A DNA stretch of 64,000 nt. Origin: Sulfidibacter corallicola. Lineage in GTDB: Bacteria; Acidobacteriota; Holophagae; Acanthopleuribacterales; Acanthopleuribacteraceae. This document shows, in pieces, positions 7,677 to 15,985 of this stretch. Position 1 is the first letter of the stretch; each line of letters begins with the position of its first letter. A program made the translations under genes and the position numbers. The stretch spans positions 10,224,256 through 10,288,255 of the forward strand of contig NZ_CP071793.1 of the NCBI RefSeq assembly GCF_017498545.1, written 5' to 3'. The notes beneath the pieces are model-generated. The model worked only from the letters and a program-made list of their open reading frames with translations. It was not told the origin of the DNA and searched no databases.

Positions 7677-9938
7677 ATGAAAAGGATTCGCGAATCAAAA
7701 GCTCCGCGACACACAGATACCGCGATGGATGCCCAAGTCAGCCCGCGACGGGCTCGGAACCGCCGCCCCCACGCACACCCGCACCGATTGCTCGGGTGGT
7801 TGATCGTCGCCCTGTTGTGGCTCACGCCCCACCTTTCAGCCCAGGACGAGAAGAACCTGGACAAACCGGCCGAGGACGAAACGACGATCGAGGAATCGAT
7901 GGTCGTCAGTGCCTCGAAAAAACCGGAAAAGCGCATGGAAGCGCCCTCCACCATCGAAACCGTCACCAGCGAAGCGCTGTTGACCAGCCCCGCCACCACC
8001 TTCTCGGGCGCATTGGCCCAGGTCAAGGGCGTCGATTTCGCCAACGGCGGAATCAACCTGCAAAAGGTGTCCACCCGCGGTTTCAGCTCCTCCTTCAATT
8101 CTCGAATGCTCTCGTTGGTCGACGGCAGGTTGTCGACCCTTCCCGGAGCGGGCCTGCCCCAAGGCGGGCTCGCCCCGGTTTCCTCCCTGGACATCAAGTC
8201 GATGGAGCTGGTGCTGGGACCCGCCGGCGCGCTCTACGGATCGAACACGACCGCCGGCGTGCTGAACATCATCACCAAGACGCCCTGGGACGAGTCCGGC
8301 TTTACCGCCGCGCTCAAGGGCGGCCAGCAATCGTTGGTCGACGCCCGCATCCGCTACGCGGAAACCGTCGGCGACCGCTGGGGTTTCAAGCTGACCGGTG
8401 AGTACCTGCAGGCCGACGAGTTCGATTCGGACAACGTGTTCAACACGGGCGGTGCCAACCAAACCAGTTACACCGATCCGGCGGCGCTGGAGGCGGACAT
8501 CGCCAACGGCGTGGCCTTCCGCGAAGCCGACCTGGTGACGGGTGATTTCGACGTGGTCTCGGCCAAGTTCGAATTGACGGGCTACGCCAAATTCGGGGAG
8601 ACGACCCTCTCGACCATGGTCGGTTGGTCGCAGAACGACGGGTTCGGCGTCACCAACGTGGGTCGCAACCGCATCGACGGCTGGGAGATCGGTCACGTGC
8701 AGTTCAAGGCAAGCGCACCGCGTTGGTATTTCCAGTTCACGCGCACCGGCGAGGATGCCGGCGACACCTACAGCATCCAGAACGTGCCCGCGCTGCTGGC
8801 GGCCGGCGTCTCGCTCGAAGCCGCGGCCGACGCGGCCCGTTTCATCAACAAATCCTACCTGAACGACACCGAACTGCAGGGCAACTGGGAGATCGGCTCC
8901 CTGTACCTGGTGGGTGGCCTGAGCTACCGCGAATACCAACCCAACTCGGAGGGCAGCTACCTGGACGACTTCGCCGATGCGAACGGCAACGTACGCGACA
9001 TCTCGCGCGAAGAAAAGAGCGTCTACCTGCAGGCCGACTACCGCATGATGTCCGATCGGCTGCGCCTGGTGGGTGCCGCCCGTTACGACGACTTCACCGA
9101 GTTCGATTCCCAGTTCAGCCCCAAATTCGGGATCACCTACCAACAGGGGAACCACCATTTCCGCGCCAATTACATGAGCAGTTACCGGGCTCCGGAAATC
9201 ATCGAAACCCACCTGTTCTTCTTCAACGGCGCGGCCCGCGGCAACCTGAACGGCTTCACGGTCTTCAGCGCCGACGGTACCGAGCTGACCCACTTCCAGG
9301 GCCTGGAACCCGAAGAGGTCACGACCCTCGAAATCGGCTGGCGCGCGATTTTCGGCTCCTCGATCGCGGTCGACGCGGTGGCCTACAAGTCGGATTACGA
9401 GAACTTCATCAGCCCCTTGCAGGTGATCGCCACCCCGGTCTTGGGCACCTACGCCCAATCGGCCGACGGCGAAGTGATTCCCTTCCTGTTGACCTACCTG
9501 AACTACGGGGAAGCCGAAATCGAGGGTATCGACCTGGGTATGGACTTCTATTTCAGCGATGAGGTCAGCCTCAAGACGAGTATCGGGTACACCAAGCTGG
9601 ACTCGTTCGACAACAACACCACCATTCCCGACATCCCCTTCAACACCCCGGAAATGAAATACAAAGCCAGCCTGAACGTCAAGGACCTGCCCTGGCGCGA
9701 CAGCTTCTTCAACATCAGCGGCCGCAGCACCGACGCCTACGACTACCTCTCGGGCAACTGGTCCGGTCGCCTGGAGGAATCGTTCGTGACCGATTTGGCC
9801 GTGGGCTACCGCCTCGCCCAGACGGACACGCTGTTGAAGCTGAGCTGGTCCAACGTGTTCGACCAGGACAAGACCGAGCTGCTCGGCACGCCCGCCGTTC
9901 CCAGCTTCGTCACCTTCGAAATCTACCAAAAATTCTGA
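7677..9938 (+). CDS. TonB-dependent outer-membrane receptor
   Basis: A 753-residue TonB-dependent receptor. After a long basic N-terminus (about 38 residues) there is a hydrophobic segment, LLGWLIVALLWL, and a likely signal peptidase site at HLSAQ. A TonB-box-like ESMVVSASK follows, then a plug domain (about residues 75-200; VDGRLSTLPG, GPAGALYGSNTTAGVLNIITK) and a beta-barrel to a terminal aromatic residue (IYQKF). The length fits 22-strand receptors. A near-perfect Shine-Dalgarno (TAAGGAGG, 7663-7670) supports the ATG at 7677. It would move a substrate too large or scarce for porins across the outer membrane using TonB energy. Co-operonic genes suggest a lipid- or ester-like ligand rather than a siderophore, but this is inference. 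Confidence 0.9.
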   Translation: MKRIRESKAPRHTDTAMDAQVSPRRARNRRPHAHPHRLLGWLIVALLWLTPHLSAQDEKNLDKPAEDETTIEESMVVSASKKPEKRMEAPSTIETVTSEALLTSPATTFSGALAQVKGVDFANGGINLQKVSTRGFSSSFNSRMLSLVDGRLSTLPGAGLPQGGLAPVSSLDIKSMELVLGPAGALYGSNTTAGVLNIITKTPWDESGFTAALKGGQQSLVDARIRYAETVGDRWGFKLTGEYLQADEFDSDNVFNTGGANQTSYTDPAALEADIANGVAFREADLVTGDFDVVSAKFELTGYAKFGETTLSTMVGWSQNDGFGVTNVGRNRIDGWEIGHVQFKASAPRWYFQFTRTGEDAGDTYSIQNVPALLAAGVSLEAAADAARFINKSYLNDTELQGNWEIGSLYLVGGLSYREYQPNSEGSYLDDFADANGNVRDISREEKSVYLQADYRMMSDRLRLVGAARYDDFTEFDSQFSPKFGITYQQGNHHFRANYMSSYRAPEIIETHLFFFNGAARGNLNGFTVFSADGTELTHFQGLEPEEVTTLEIGWRAIFGSSIAVDAVAYKSDYENFISPLQVIATPVLGTYAQSADGEVIPFLLTYLNYGEAEIEGIDLGMDFYFSDEVSLKTSIGYTKLDSFDNNTTIPDIPFNTPEMKYKASLNVKDLPWRDSFFNISGRSTDAYDYLSGNWSGRLEESFVTDLAVGYRLAQTDTLLKLSWSNVFDQDKTELLGTPAVPSFVTFEIYQKF

Positions 9939-9957
9939 ACCACGACAGGAGTTCCCT

Positions 9958-10854
9958 GTGATCACGCTTTTGGTGCAGTTCACGCTGTGTCATCTCCTCG
10001 GTCCGGGATCGGTCCTGGCCCTCGCGGACCAGGCCGATCCGAAAACCTCCGGCTCGCCGGCCTTGTACGCGGAAGCCAGTGGCTCCGGCGAGCCGCTTCT
10101 TCTGATTGGCGGATTGGGCAATCGGTTGGAGGTATGGCACGACATCCGCCCTCACTTGGCGAAGCGATTCCGCGTGGTGGTCTTCGATCACCGCGGCCTC
10201 GGGCGCAGCCCGGATCGCGAGGGCCCGGTGACGGTGGCGACGATGGCCGAAGACGCCGCCGAAGTCATGGCCCGTCAGGGATTCGAGCGCTACCACGTGG
10301 CCGGGATCTCGCTGGGCAGCTTCGCGGCCCAAGCGCTGGCACTGGCCCACCCGGATCGCGTCCGCAACCTGGTCCTGATCAGTTCCAGCATGGGCGGCCC
10401 CACCCACGTGCCACCCGATGCCGAGGTGCTGCAGTTCTTCCAGACATCGGCCACGATGCCGCGGGAAGAGGCGGTCCGCAAGGGCCTGGCCCTGGCCCTG
10501 CACCCGAGCTTCGCCGAAGCGGCGCCGGAACGGCTGGCGGCCCTGGTCTCTCGGGAAAGCAGCTACACGCCGCCGCCGGCCGTCATCCAACGCCAGGTGA
10601 TGGCGGGCCTGATGTTCAACCACATCGACCGCGTCGCGCAAATCGCGCAACCCACGCTGGTGATCCACGGCGACGGCGACCGCGTGGTACCGCCGATCAA
10701 CGGCGAAAAGCTGGCCAAAGCGCTGCCCAAGGGACGCTGGTTGGTTCTGGAACGGGGTGGGCACCTGTGCATCATCGACCAGGCCGAACCCCTGGCCAAC
10801 GCCATGATCACTTTTTTGGAGGAGTCGTCCCAAGAGGACCCTGCCACCCACTGA
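9958..10854 (+). CDS. exported alpha/beta-hydrolase
   Basis: A 298-residue alpha/beta-hydrolase with a hydrophobic N-terminus ending in SVLALA, a plausible signal peptide, so probably periplasmic or secreted, unlike the two cytoplasmic hydrolases upstream. Motifs are LLIGGLGNRLEVW, FDHRGLGRS, the nucleophile elbow G-I-S-L-G-S with Ser118, HGDGDRVVPP for the Asp and GGHLCIID for the His. The start is GTG at 9958, with AGGAG at 9947-9951. It follows the TonB receptor by 19 bases and is the last gene of the operon, before two terminators. A periplasmic esterase next to a receptor and a sodium symporter would suit cleavage of an imported ester, whose acid part is then taken up and activated by the operon's acyl-CoA ligase. 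Confidence 0.82.
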   Translation: MITLLVQFTLCHLLGPGSVLALADQADPKTSGSPALYAEASGSGEPLLLIGGLGNRLEVWHDIRPHLAKRFRVVVFDHRGLGRSPDREGPVTVATMAEDAAEVMARQGFERYHVAGISLGSFAAQALALAHPDRVRNLVLISSSMGGPTHVPPDAEVLQFFQTSATMPREEAVRKGLALALHPSFAEAAPERLAALVSRESSYTPPPAVIQRQVMAGLMFNHIDRVAQIAQPTLVIHGDGDRVVPPINGEKLAKALPKGRWLVLERGGHLCIIDQAEPLANAMITFLEESSQEDPATH

Positions 10855-10914
10855 GTTCGCCCCTATGGCGAACCGCCCCTGTGGTGGCCACACAACTTGA
10901 AGGAAGCCCGAATT

Positions 10915-10935
10915 GGTAGCTTCGGCTGCCTTTTT
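10915..10935 (+). terminator. intrinsic terminator with UUCG tetraloop
   Basis: GGTAGC (10915-10920), loop TTCG, GCTGCC (10925-10930) with one G-U pair, then TTTTT (10931-10935). It is the first of two tandem terminators after the receptor/hydrolase operon. Confidence 0.7.
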
Positions 10936-10943
10936 GGGGTATC

Positions 10944-10990
10944 GGGATCGGGTCCGTGGGCCTCCTCATCGGGTCCGATCCCATTTTTTT
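10944..10990 (+). terminator. strong intrinsic terminator (second of a tandem pair)
   Basis: GGGATCGG (10944-10951) pairs with CCGATCCC (10975-10982). The stem continues inward through two G-U pairs and CCG/CGG to about 13 base pairs with a 13-base loop. It is followed by A and seven T residues (10984-10990). Confidence 0.8.
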
Positions 10991-11071
10991 ACGCGCCCGC
11001 ATTTCTCATGGGCTTCCCACTACCAAGACGCATGGGACGTACGGGTAAGCGCTATCTTATTGGAGGTATCC

Positions 11072-12100
11072 ATGAAGAAGGTCGCCCTTTCCTGTATCTT
11101 CTTGTCCTTGAACCTATCTATCCTTGCCCAAACCATCGACGTACTGGACCATCGCGAAGTGCCCGACATCCACGCGATGGCGGTCGATCCCGACTTGGAA
11201 ATCCCCGCCAAGCGCGCAACCATGCCGCCCCCGGGGTTCACCAGTCACTTCAGTCAGTGGCTGGCGACCAGCGCCTGGTCCGGGTTCGACTTCGAGCGGA
11301 CCGACCTGACGGGTGGCAGTTACGGAGGCCGCGCCTTCGCCGGCCAGTCCGTGAACCGCGATCCGGTCATCTTCATTCACGGCAACTCCGACAAGGCCTT
11401 GGGAGACACGTTTGGCCAAACCGGTTGGAGTGCCTCGGTCAATCACTTTCTGTCGGAGGGCTACACCTCGGCGGAACTCTACGCCACCACCTGGGGTCCG
11501 GCCAACGCCGGCCTCGCATCCTATCAATACCACTCACGGCTGTACCTGGAGAAGATCCGCGGCTTCATCGAGGCCGTGCTGGCCTACACCGGTGCCGAAC
11601 AGGTGGACCTGATCACCCACTCGATGGGGGTCACCCTGACGCGCAAGGCGATCAAGGGCGGTTCGGCCAACGACGCCCTGGACGGGGGGGCCTACAACCT
11701 GGGCGCGCCCCTGACCGCCTCGGTCGATGCGTTCGTGGGTATCGCCGGTGCCAACCTGGGCCTGGTGTCCTGCTACCTCAGCGGCGGCAGCACGCCGACC
11801 TGCGGTGCCACGAACGGCCTCTATCCGGGCTACACCATCGGCATCTGGGGCCCTTACGGGGTCAGCGACATCCTGGTGGATCTCAACGCGACAAGCGGCT
11901 ACGAGGGTAGCCAGGTGTACACGATCTGGTCGACGGTCGACGAGGTCATCGGCTACGGGAACCTGGTGTATGGAGACTACACCTCGCGAATCGCAGGTCA
12001 GACGGACGAGGCGGTGTTCAGCCAGGTGCCGTACGGCCACTTCAACCTCAAGGACCTGACGGCCGAGATCCAATACGACATGGTCAACGGCCTGTACTAA
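11072..12100 (+). CDS. secreted lipase, class 2 (EstA/LIP-type)
   Basis: A 342-residue lipase with an N-terminal signal peptide (MKKVALSCIFLSLNLSILAQ, cleavage probably after the AQ). The mature part has VIFIHGNSDKA (oxyanion region), a WSASVNHFLSEGYTSAELY block, ITHSMGVTLTRKAI with the nucleophile Ser184, and a late YGHFNLKD carrying the probable His. This set and order match the bacterial/nematode class-2 lipase family, also related to some polyester depolymerases. The ATG at 11072 has a good ribosome-binding site (TGGAGGT, 11061-11067); the longer in-frame start lacks the signal peptide. It stands alone between two terminators, so it is probably a separately regulated extracellular ester hydrolase. 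The natural substrate is not determined. Confidence 0.85.
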   Translation: MKKVALSCIFLSLNLSILAQTIDVLDHREVPDIHAMAVDPDLEIPAKRATMPPPGFTSHFSQWLATSAWSGFDFERTDLTGGSYGGRAFAGQSVNRDPVIFIHGNSDKALGDTFGQTGWSASVNHFLSEGYTSAELYATTWGPANAGLASYQYHSRLYLEKIRGFIEAVLAYTGAEQVDLITHSMGVTLTRKAIKGGSANDALDGGAYNLGAPLTASVDAFVGIAGANLGLVSCYLSGGSTPTCGATNGLYPGYTIGIWGPYGVSDILVDLNATSGYEGSQVYTIWSTVDEVIGYGNLVYGDYTSRIAGQTDEAVFSQVPYGHFNLKDLTAEIQYDMVNGLY

Positions 12101-12108
12101 CCATCTCC

Positions 12109-12146
12109 GGAGTTCCCGTGACCGTTCCTTCGGTAACGGGAACTCC
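12109..12146 (+). terminator. intrinsic terminator hairpin after the lipase gene
   Basis: GGAGTTCCCGT (12109-12119) and ACGGGAACTCC (12136-12146) form a perfect 11-bp stem. An inner ACCG/CGGT stem extends it across a G-A mismatch to a six-base loop. The 3' tail is only moderately T-rich (TTGTTC). Confidence 0.6.
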
Positions 12147-12649
12147 TTGTTCGCGTTGACGCCACATCGCGAAGAAGCCGAGGCAAAGGACAGGCACTTG
12201 GTTGCCCACCATGACCAGGTTCATCCTGGTTTTCGACATTCCCGGGTTCCTGATGGAAATTTCCCGACGGCAAGACCCATCTCAGGTTGGTTGCACCACT
12301 TCGTTTCAAGAGAACACGATGGCCCGATCGATCCACGACCGCGGGGCTTGAATTTGGCGTGAACCACGAAATCGCCGTGCAACCGCGCACCTCAAAACCA
12401 AGGTCATCTTGGGGAGACAGGCACCGAGCATCCCCGTACACCAGGCCAACCAAGTCACACAAGCATTTACTTCACAGATAGTTAGAAACACTTCTCACTT
12501 TATTCCATTTTTTTTCCGGTTCGTGAGCCCTCCGCCCCTTTTTGTCGCTATTCAGGGTAGGCACACGAAAATCGGACGCATCTTCCTGAAGCGCCGCCCG
12601 CGCACCGTCCGTTCCTTTCTGCCCTGAACTGCTCTTGAACGGACGAATC
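12147..12649 (+). other. intergenic region ahead of the biosynthetic operon
   Basis: About 500 bases with no convincing gene. Base composition shifts: 12465-12550 is clearly richer in A and T than the rest of the window, including an eight-T run near 12510-12517. That makes this the likely location of the promoter and leader of the NRPS/PKS operon. I see no clear -35/-10 pair, riboswitch or repeat array. Short open frames here have no recognisable features. Confidence 0.5.
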
Positions 12650-15600
12650 ATGACCGCAAACCGGGAACGCCTCAAACAACTCCTTCAGCAGAAGCTCGCC
12701 GATCGAACGGGACCCCAACCCACTTCGTGGGGACAACGCGCGCTTTGGTTTCTTCAAAAACTGCAACCGGATTGCGTAGCCTACAACGTAGGTGCCGCCA
12801 TCAAGCTTCATTTCGAGCTGAACCTGGACGCCTTCGAAACGGCGCTGGATCAGGTGGTGACGGCTTTTGCGGTGCTGCGCACCCATTTTCAGGAAACCGC
12901 TTCCGGCGGCGTGGAACAAGTAGTGGCATCCCAGATTCCAAGGTGCCTGGAACGGATCGATGCGCGTGCATGGGAGCCGGAACACCTGCGCCACACCATC
13001 GACGAGGCCATGAACCAGCCTTTCGATCTGACCACCGCACCATTGATGCGGATGCGCCACTATCGGATCCCCGGCGGAAAAGGCGTACTGACCTTTTCGA
13101 TTCACCACATCATCTGTGATTACACCTCGATTCGCCTTCTGTTCGATCATTTGACGAAGGCCTACCAGCGCCTCGAAGCCGGCGAATCCGCCCGGGTCAT
13201 GCCACCGCAACACAGCTATGTGGATTATTGCCGCACCCAACGCAACCTGTTGGCCAGCGACCGCGGCAAGGCGTTGGAGTCGTTCTGGCGAGAAACCTTG
13301 GCCGCCCCCGGTGGCAGCGGCAGTCTTCCTTGGGATCATCCGCCCAAGGCGATGCCTTCCTATCGGGGCAGCTCGGTTCACTTCACCATCGAGACCATCG
13401 CCTTGAAACGCATCCGTCAGATGGCCGTGCGCTGTGAAACGACCCCGTTTGTCCTGTTGCTCACGGTGTACGCGATTCTGTTGCATCGCTGTTCCGGCGA
13501 CCGACACATCCGCGTGGGCGTGCCGACGATGGGCCGAAACCGTCCGGAATTCGCCGACCAAATCAGTTTCTTCGTGAACCCCGTCGTGATGCACGTCGAC
13601 TTCGAAGGTGGGCCCTCGTTTCGATGTCTCGTCGAACAGGTCCGCCAAACGATGTTTCGGGCCATGGCCCACAGCGACTTCCCACTCCAGAAACTGGCCG
13701 ACCTCCGTGTGTCCAGCGCCGGGCGCCAACCAGGTCACCTGTTCTCCGCCGATTTCAACCTGATCGGAAGCCGTGACGCCGCGGGCCCCTCGCTGATGCA
13801 GGCGGTCGCCGCATCGGAACCCCACCGTTTCGACTGGAACGGCTGGCTCGTGGAGACCTATCCGTTCGAAGAACGCGGCGCCCAACTCCCGCTGTCGATG
13901 AACGTGGAGTTGGCGGCGAATCGCGGTTACGGCCGGCTGGTCTATGCCGACGACCTGTTCGAGAAAGCCACGGTCGAAGAGATCGCGGCCCACTTCCAAA
14001 CGCTGCTGACGGACGCCCTGACCCACCCCGATCGAAGCTGCGTCAAGCTACGGTGTTGCCATCCATCCACCGCCCAACGACATCTCGTCGATTTCAATGC
14101 GGCACCCCAACGCGAAACCCAACCCGAGCCCCTGCTGGACGCCTTCGCCCGCCAGGTGGCAACCCGGCCGCAGGCGATCGCACTGGAGACGGAACAGGAG
14201 CACTGGAGCTACGGGGAATTGGACGCCCAGATCCATCACCTGGCCGACCGTCTCCGAACCTGCGGCATCCGCCCGGAAGATCGAGTCGGCGTCGCCGCAC
14301 CGCTTTCGGTGACGTACATGGTCGCGGTCCTGGCGGTGATGAAAGCCGGAGGCGCCTATGTGCCCCTCGATCCCAAGGCTCCCGAGGGCCGCCTCCGCCA
14401 CCAAATCACCGACAGCGGCATGAGCCTGATCGTTACCGATCCGGAGCACGCCCCAGCCGTCGCGGATCGGTCCGTGCCGGTCCTGACCTGGAACACCGAC
14501 GAGGCCCGAGCCCTATCCCGAACCCTTCCCCAAGTACCCAACCGCGCACTTGCCGGCAACACGGCCTACCTCATCTACACCTCCGGCACCACCGGCCGTC
14601 CCAAGGGCGTGGCCATCACCCGCGGTCAGTTGGACAGCTACCTCGCCCGTTGTGCCGTCCACTATCGCCGGGAGGCGGGCTACGGCAATCCGGCCCACGC
14701 GGCCGCGACCTTCGACCTGACCATCACGTCCCTGTTCCCCCCATTGATGTGCGGTCAAAAGGTCGTGCTCTTCGAACACAACCGCCTGTGCATGCCCCTC
14801 GGCGATTACCTGAACCGACATCCGAACTTCACGGCTTTGAAACTGACGCCTTCGCACCTGGCCCTGCTGGCCGAACACTGGCGACCCGAATCCATCCACC
14901 GCAGCCGCGGCAACCTGGTGCTCGGCGGCGAACCGTTGCTGGCCGAACACCTGACCCACCTACGCAACTGCGGCCCCGAACTGCGTTTTTTCAACGAGTA
15001 CGGACCCACCGAGGCCACGGTCGGCTGCATGTCGTTCGAAGTCCCAAAACATCTCGACGAGAAGGGCGCCGTCCCGCTCGGTCGTCCCATGGAAGGCACC
15101 CGCATCTATGTGCTCGACGCGCATCTGCAACCAACGCCCACCAATGTGGCGGGTGAAATCTTCATCGGCGGCAACCAGGTGGCACGCGGCTATTGGCGGG
15201 CGCCCGCGCTCACCGCCGAGCGATTCGTGCCCGACCCGTTCGCGAAGCGACCCGGCGCGCGCATGTTCCGCACCGGGGACTTCGCTCACTTCCGCGCAGA
15301 CGGCCACTTGATGTTCCAAGGCCGCCGCGACGACCAAATCAAAATCCGCGGTTATCGCGTGACCCGCGGCGAGATCGAAGACGGTCTGCGCCGCCTGCCC
15401 GAGGTGCGCGATGCCCGCGTTCTCCTCGACAGCGATTCGCGGGGCAAACGCTTGGCGGCCTATCTCGAAACGGATCATCCTTTCGAGATCGACGAACTTC
15501 GCCGGCACCTGCACGCCAAGCTTCCCGAATACATGATCCCCAACAGCGTCCACACGATAACGCGATTCCCGCTCACGACCCACGGCAAGGTCGATGTGGC

Positions 15601-15985
15601 CAAACTGGCCGAACTCCGAGAAGCCCCGCGCCAACCCGTCGCCCACCCGCCCGGCTCCCAGGAAGAGCGAATACTCGCCGAAGTGTGGTGCCGGGTGTTG
15701 GATCGCGAACAGGTGGGCATTCACCAGAACTTCTTCGACTTGGGCGGCCACTCGCTCCTGCTGCTGCACATGCAGGCCGAACTGACCGATCGATTCGCAT
15801 TCAAGCCTGCATTGATGGACTTCTTCCGCTACCCCACCATCAGCACCTACGCCAGGCACCTGGCCCAGCGAACCCTTCCGAAAACGACGACCAACGCCAT
15901 CGCGGCCAGAGCCCAACGCCAACAACAGGCTCGTGCCCACCAGCACCGACCGGCACTGCCGGCATGGAGGAATGCGACCCCATGA
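12650..15985 (+). CDS. NRPS, C-A(Asn)-PCP, probable acyl-accepting first module
   Basis: A 1,111-residue single-module NRPS. The C domain (about 27-478) has its active site at HHIICDY (from residue 152), a HHxxxDG variant with Tyr for Gly. Its FVNPVV segment resembles C domains that accept fatty acyl or polyketide donors. The A domain (about 496-990) has YLIYTSGTTGRPKG, NEYGPTEATVG and HGKVD. Its specificity residues read D-L-T-K-V-G-E-V-G-K, one away from a known Asn code. The PCP carries Ser1035 in LGGHSL. A basic Arg/Gln-rich tail follows. The ATG at 12650 is preferred over an upstream TTG. The last four bases overlap the next gene (ATGA). As the first NRPS of the operon it would N-acylate Asn and hand it on. 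Confidence 0.9.
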   Translation: MTANRERLKQLLQQKLADRTGPQPTSWGQRALWFLQKLQPDCVAYNVGAAIKLHFELNLDAFETALDQVVTAFAVLRTHFQETASGGVEQVVASQIPRCLERIDARAWEPEHLRHTIDEAMNQPFDLTTAPLMRMRHYRIPGGKGVLTFSIHHIICDYTSIRLLFDHLTKAYQRLEAGESARVMPPQHSYVDYCRTQRNLLASDRGKALESFWRETLAAPGGSGSLPWDHPPKAMPSYRGSSVHFTIETIALKRIRQMAVRCETTPFVLLLTVYAILLHRCSGDRHIRVGVPTMGRNRPEFADQISFFVNPVVMHVDFEGGPSFRCLVEQVRQTMFRAMAHSDFPLQKLADLRVSSAGRQPGHLFSADFNLIGSRDAAGPSLMQAVAASEPHRFDWNGWLVETYPFEERGAQLPLSMNVELAANRGYGRLVYADDLFEKATVEEIAAHFQTLLTDALTHPDRSCVKLRCCHPSTAQRHLVDFNAAPQRETQPEPLLDAFARQVATRPQAIALETEQEHWSYGELDAQIHHLADRLRTCGIRPEDRVGVAAPLSVTYMVAVLAVMKAGGAYVPLDPKAPEGRLRHQITDSGMSLIVTDPEHAPAVADRSVPVLTWNTDEARALSRTLPQVPNRALAGNTAYLIYTSGTTGRPKGVAITRGQLDSYLARCAVHYRREAGYGNPAHAAATFDLTITSLFPPLMCGQKVVLFEHNRLCMPLGDYLNRHPNFTALKLTPSHLALLAEHWRPESIHRSRGNLVLGGEPLLAEHLTHLRNCGPELRFFNEYGPTEATVGCMSFEVPKHLDEKGAVPLGRPMEGTRIYVLDAHLQPTPTNVAGEIFIGGNQVARGYWRAPALTAERFVPDPFAKRPGARMFRTGDFAHFRADGHLMFQGRRDDQIKIRGYRVTRGEIEDGLRRLPEVRDARVLLDSDSRGKRLAAYLETDHPFEIDELRRHLHAKLPEYMIPNSVHTITRFPLTTHGKVDVAKLAELREAPRQPVAHPPGSQEERILAEVWCRVLDREQVGIHQNFFDLGGHSLLLLHMQAELTDRFAFKPALMDFFRYPTISTYARHLAQRTLPKTTTNAIAARAQRQQQARAHQHRPALPAWRNATP

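Noticed and set aside
7836..9983. 715-codon open frame antisense to the TonB receptor
   Set aside because: It mirrors the receptor's codon bias (Gly/Val/Gln/His-rich, low complexity), has no recognisable motif, and the sense strand encodes a clear receptor.
12147..12649. Short open frames and possible promoter boxes before the NRPS operon
   Set aside because: None of the small frames shows a credible start, ribosome-binding site or domain, and I could not define a convincing -35/-10 pair.
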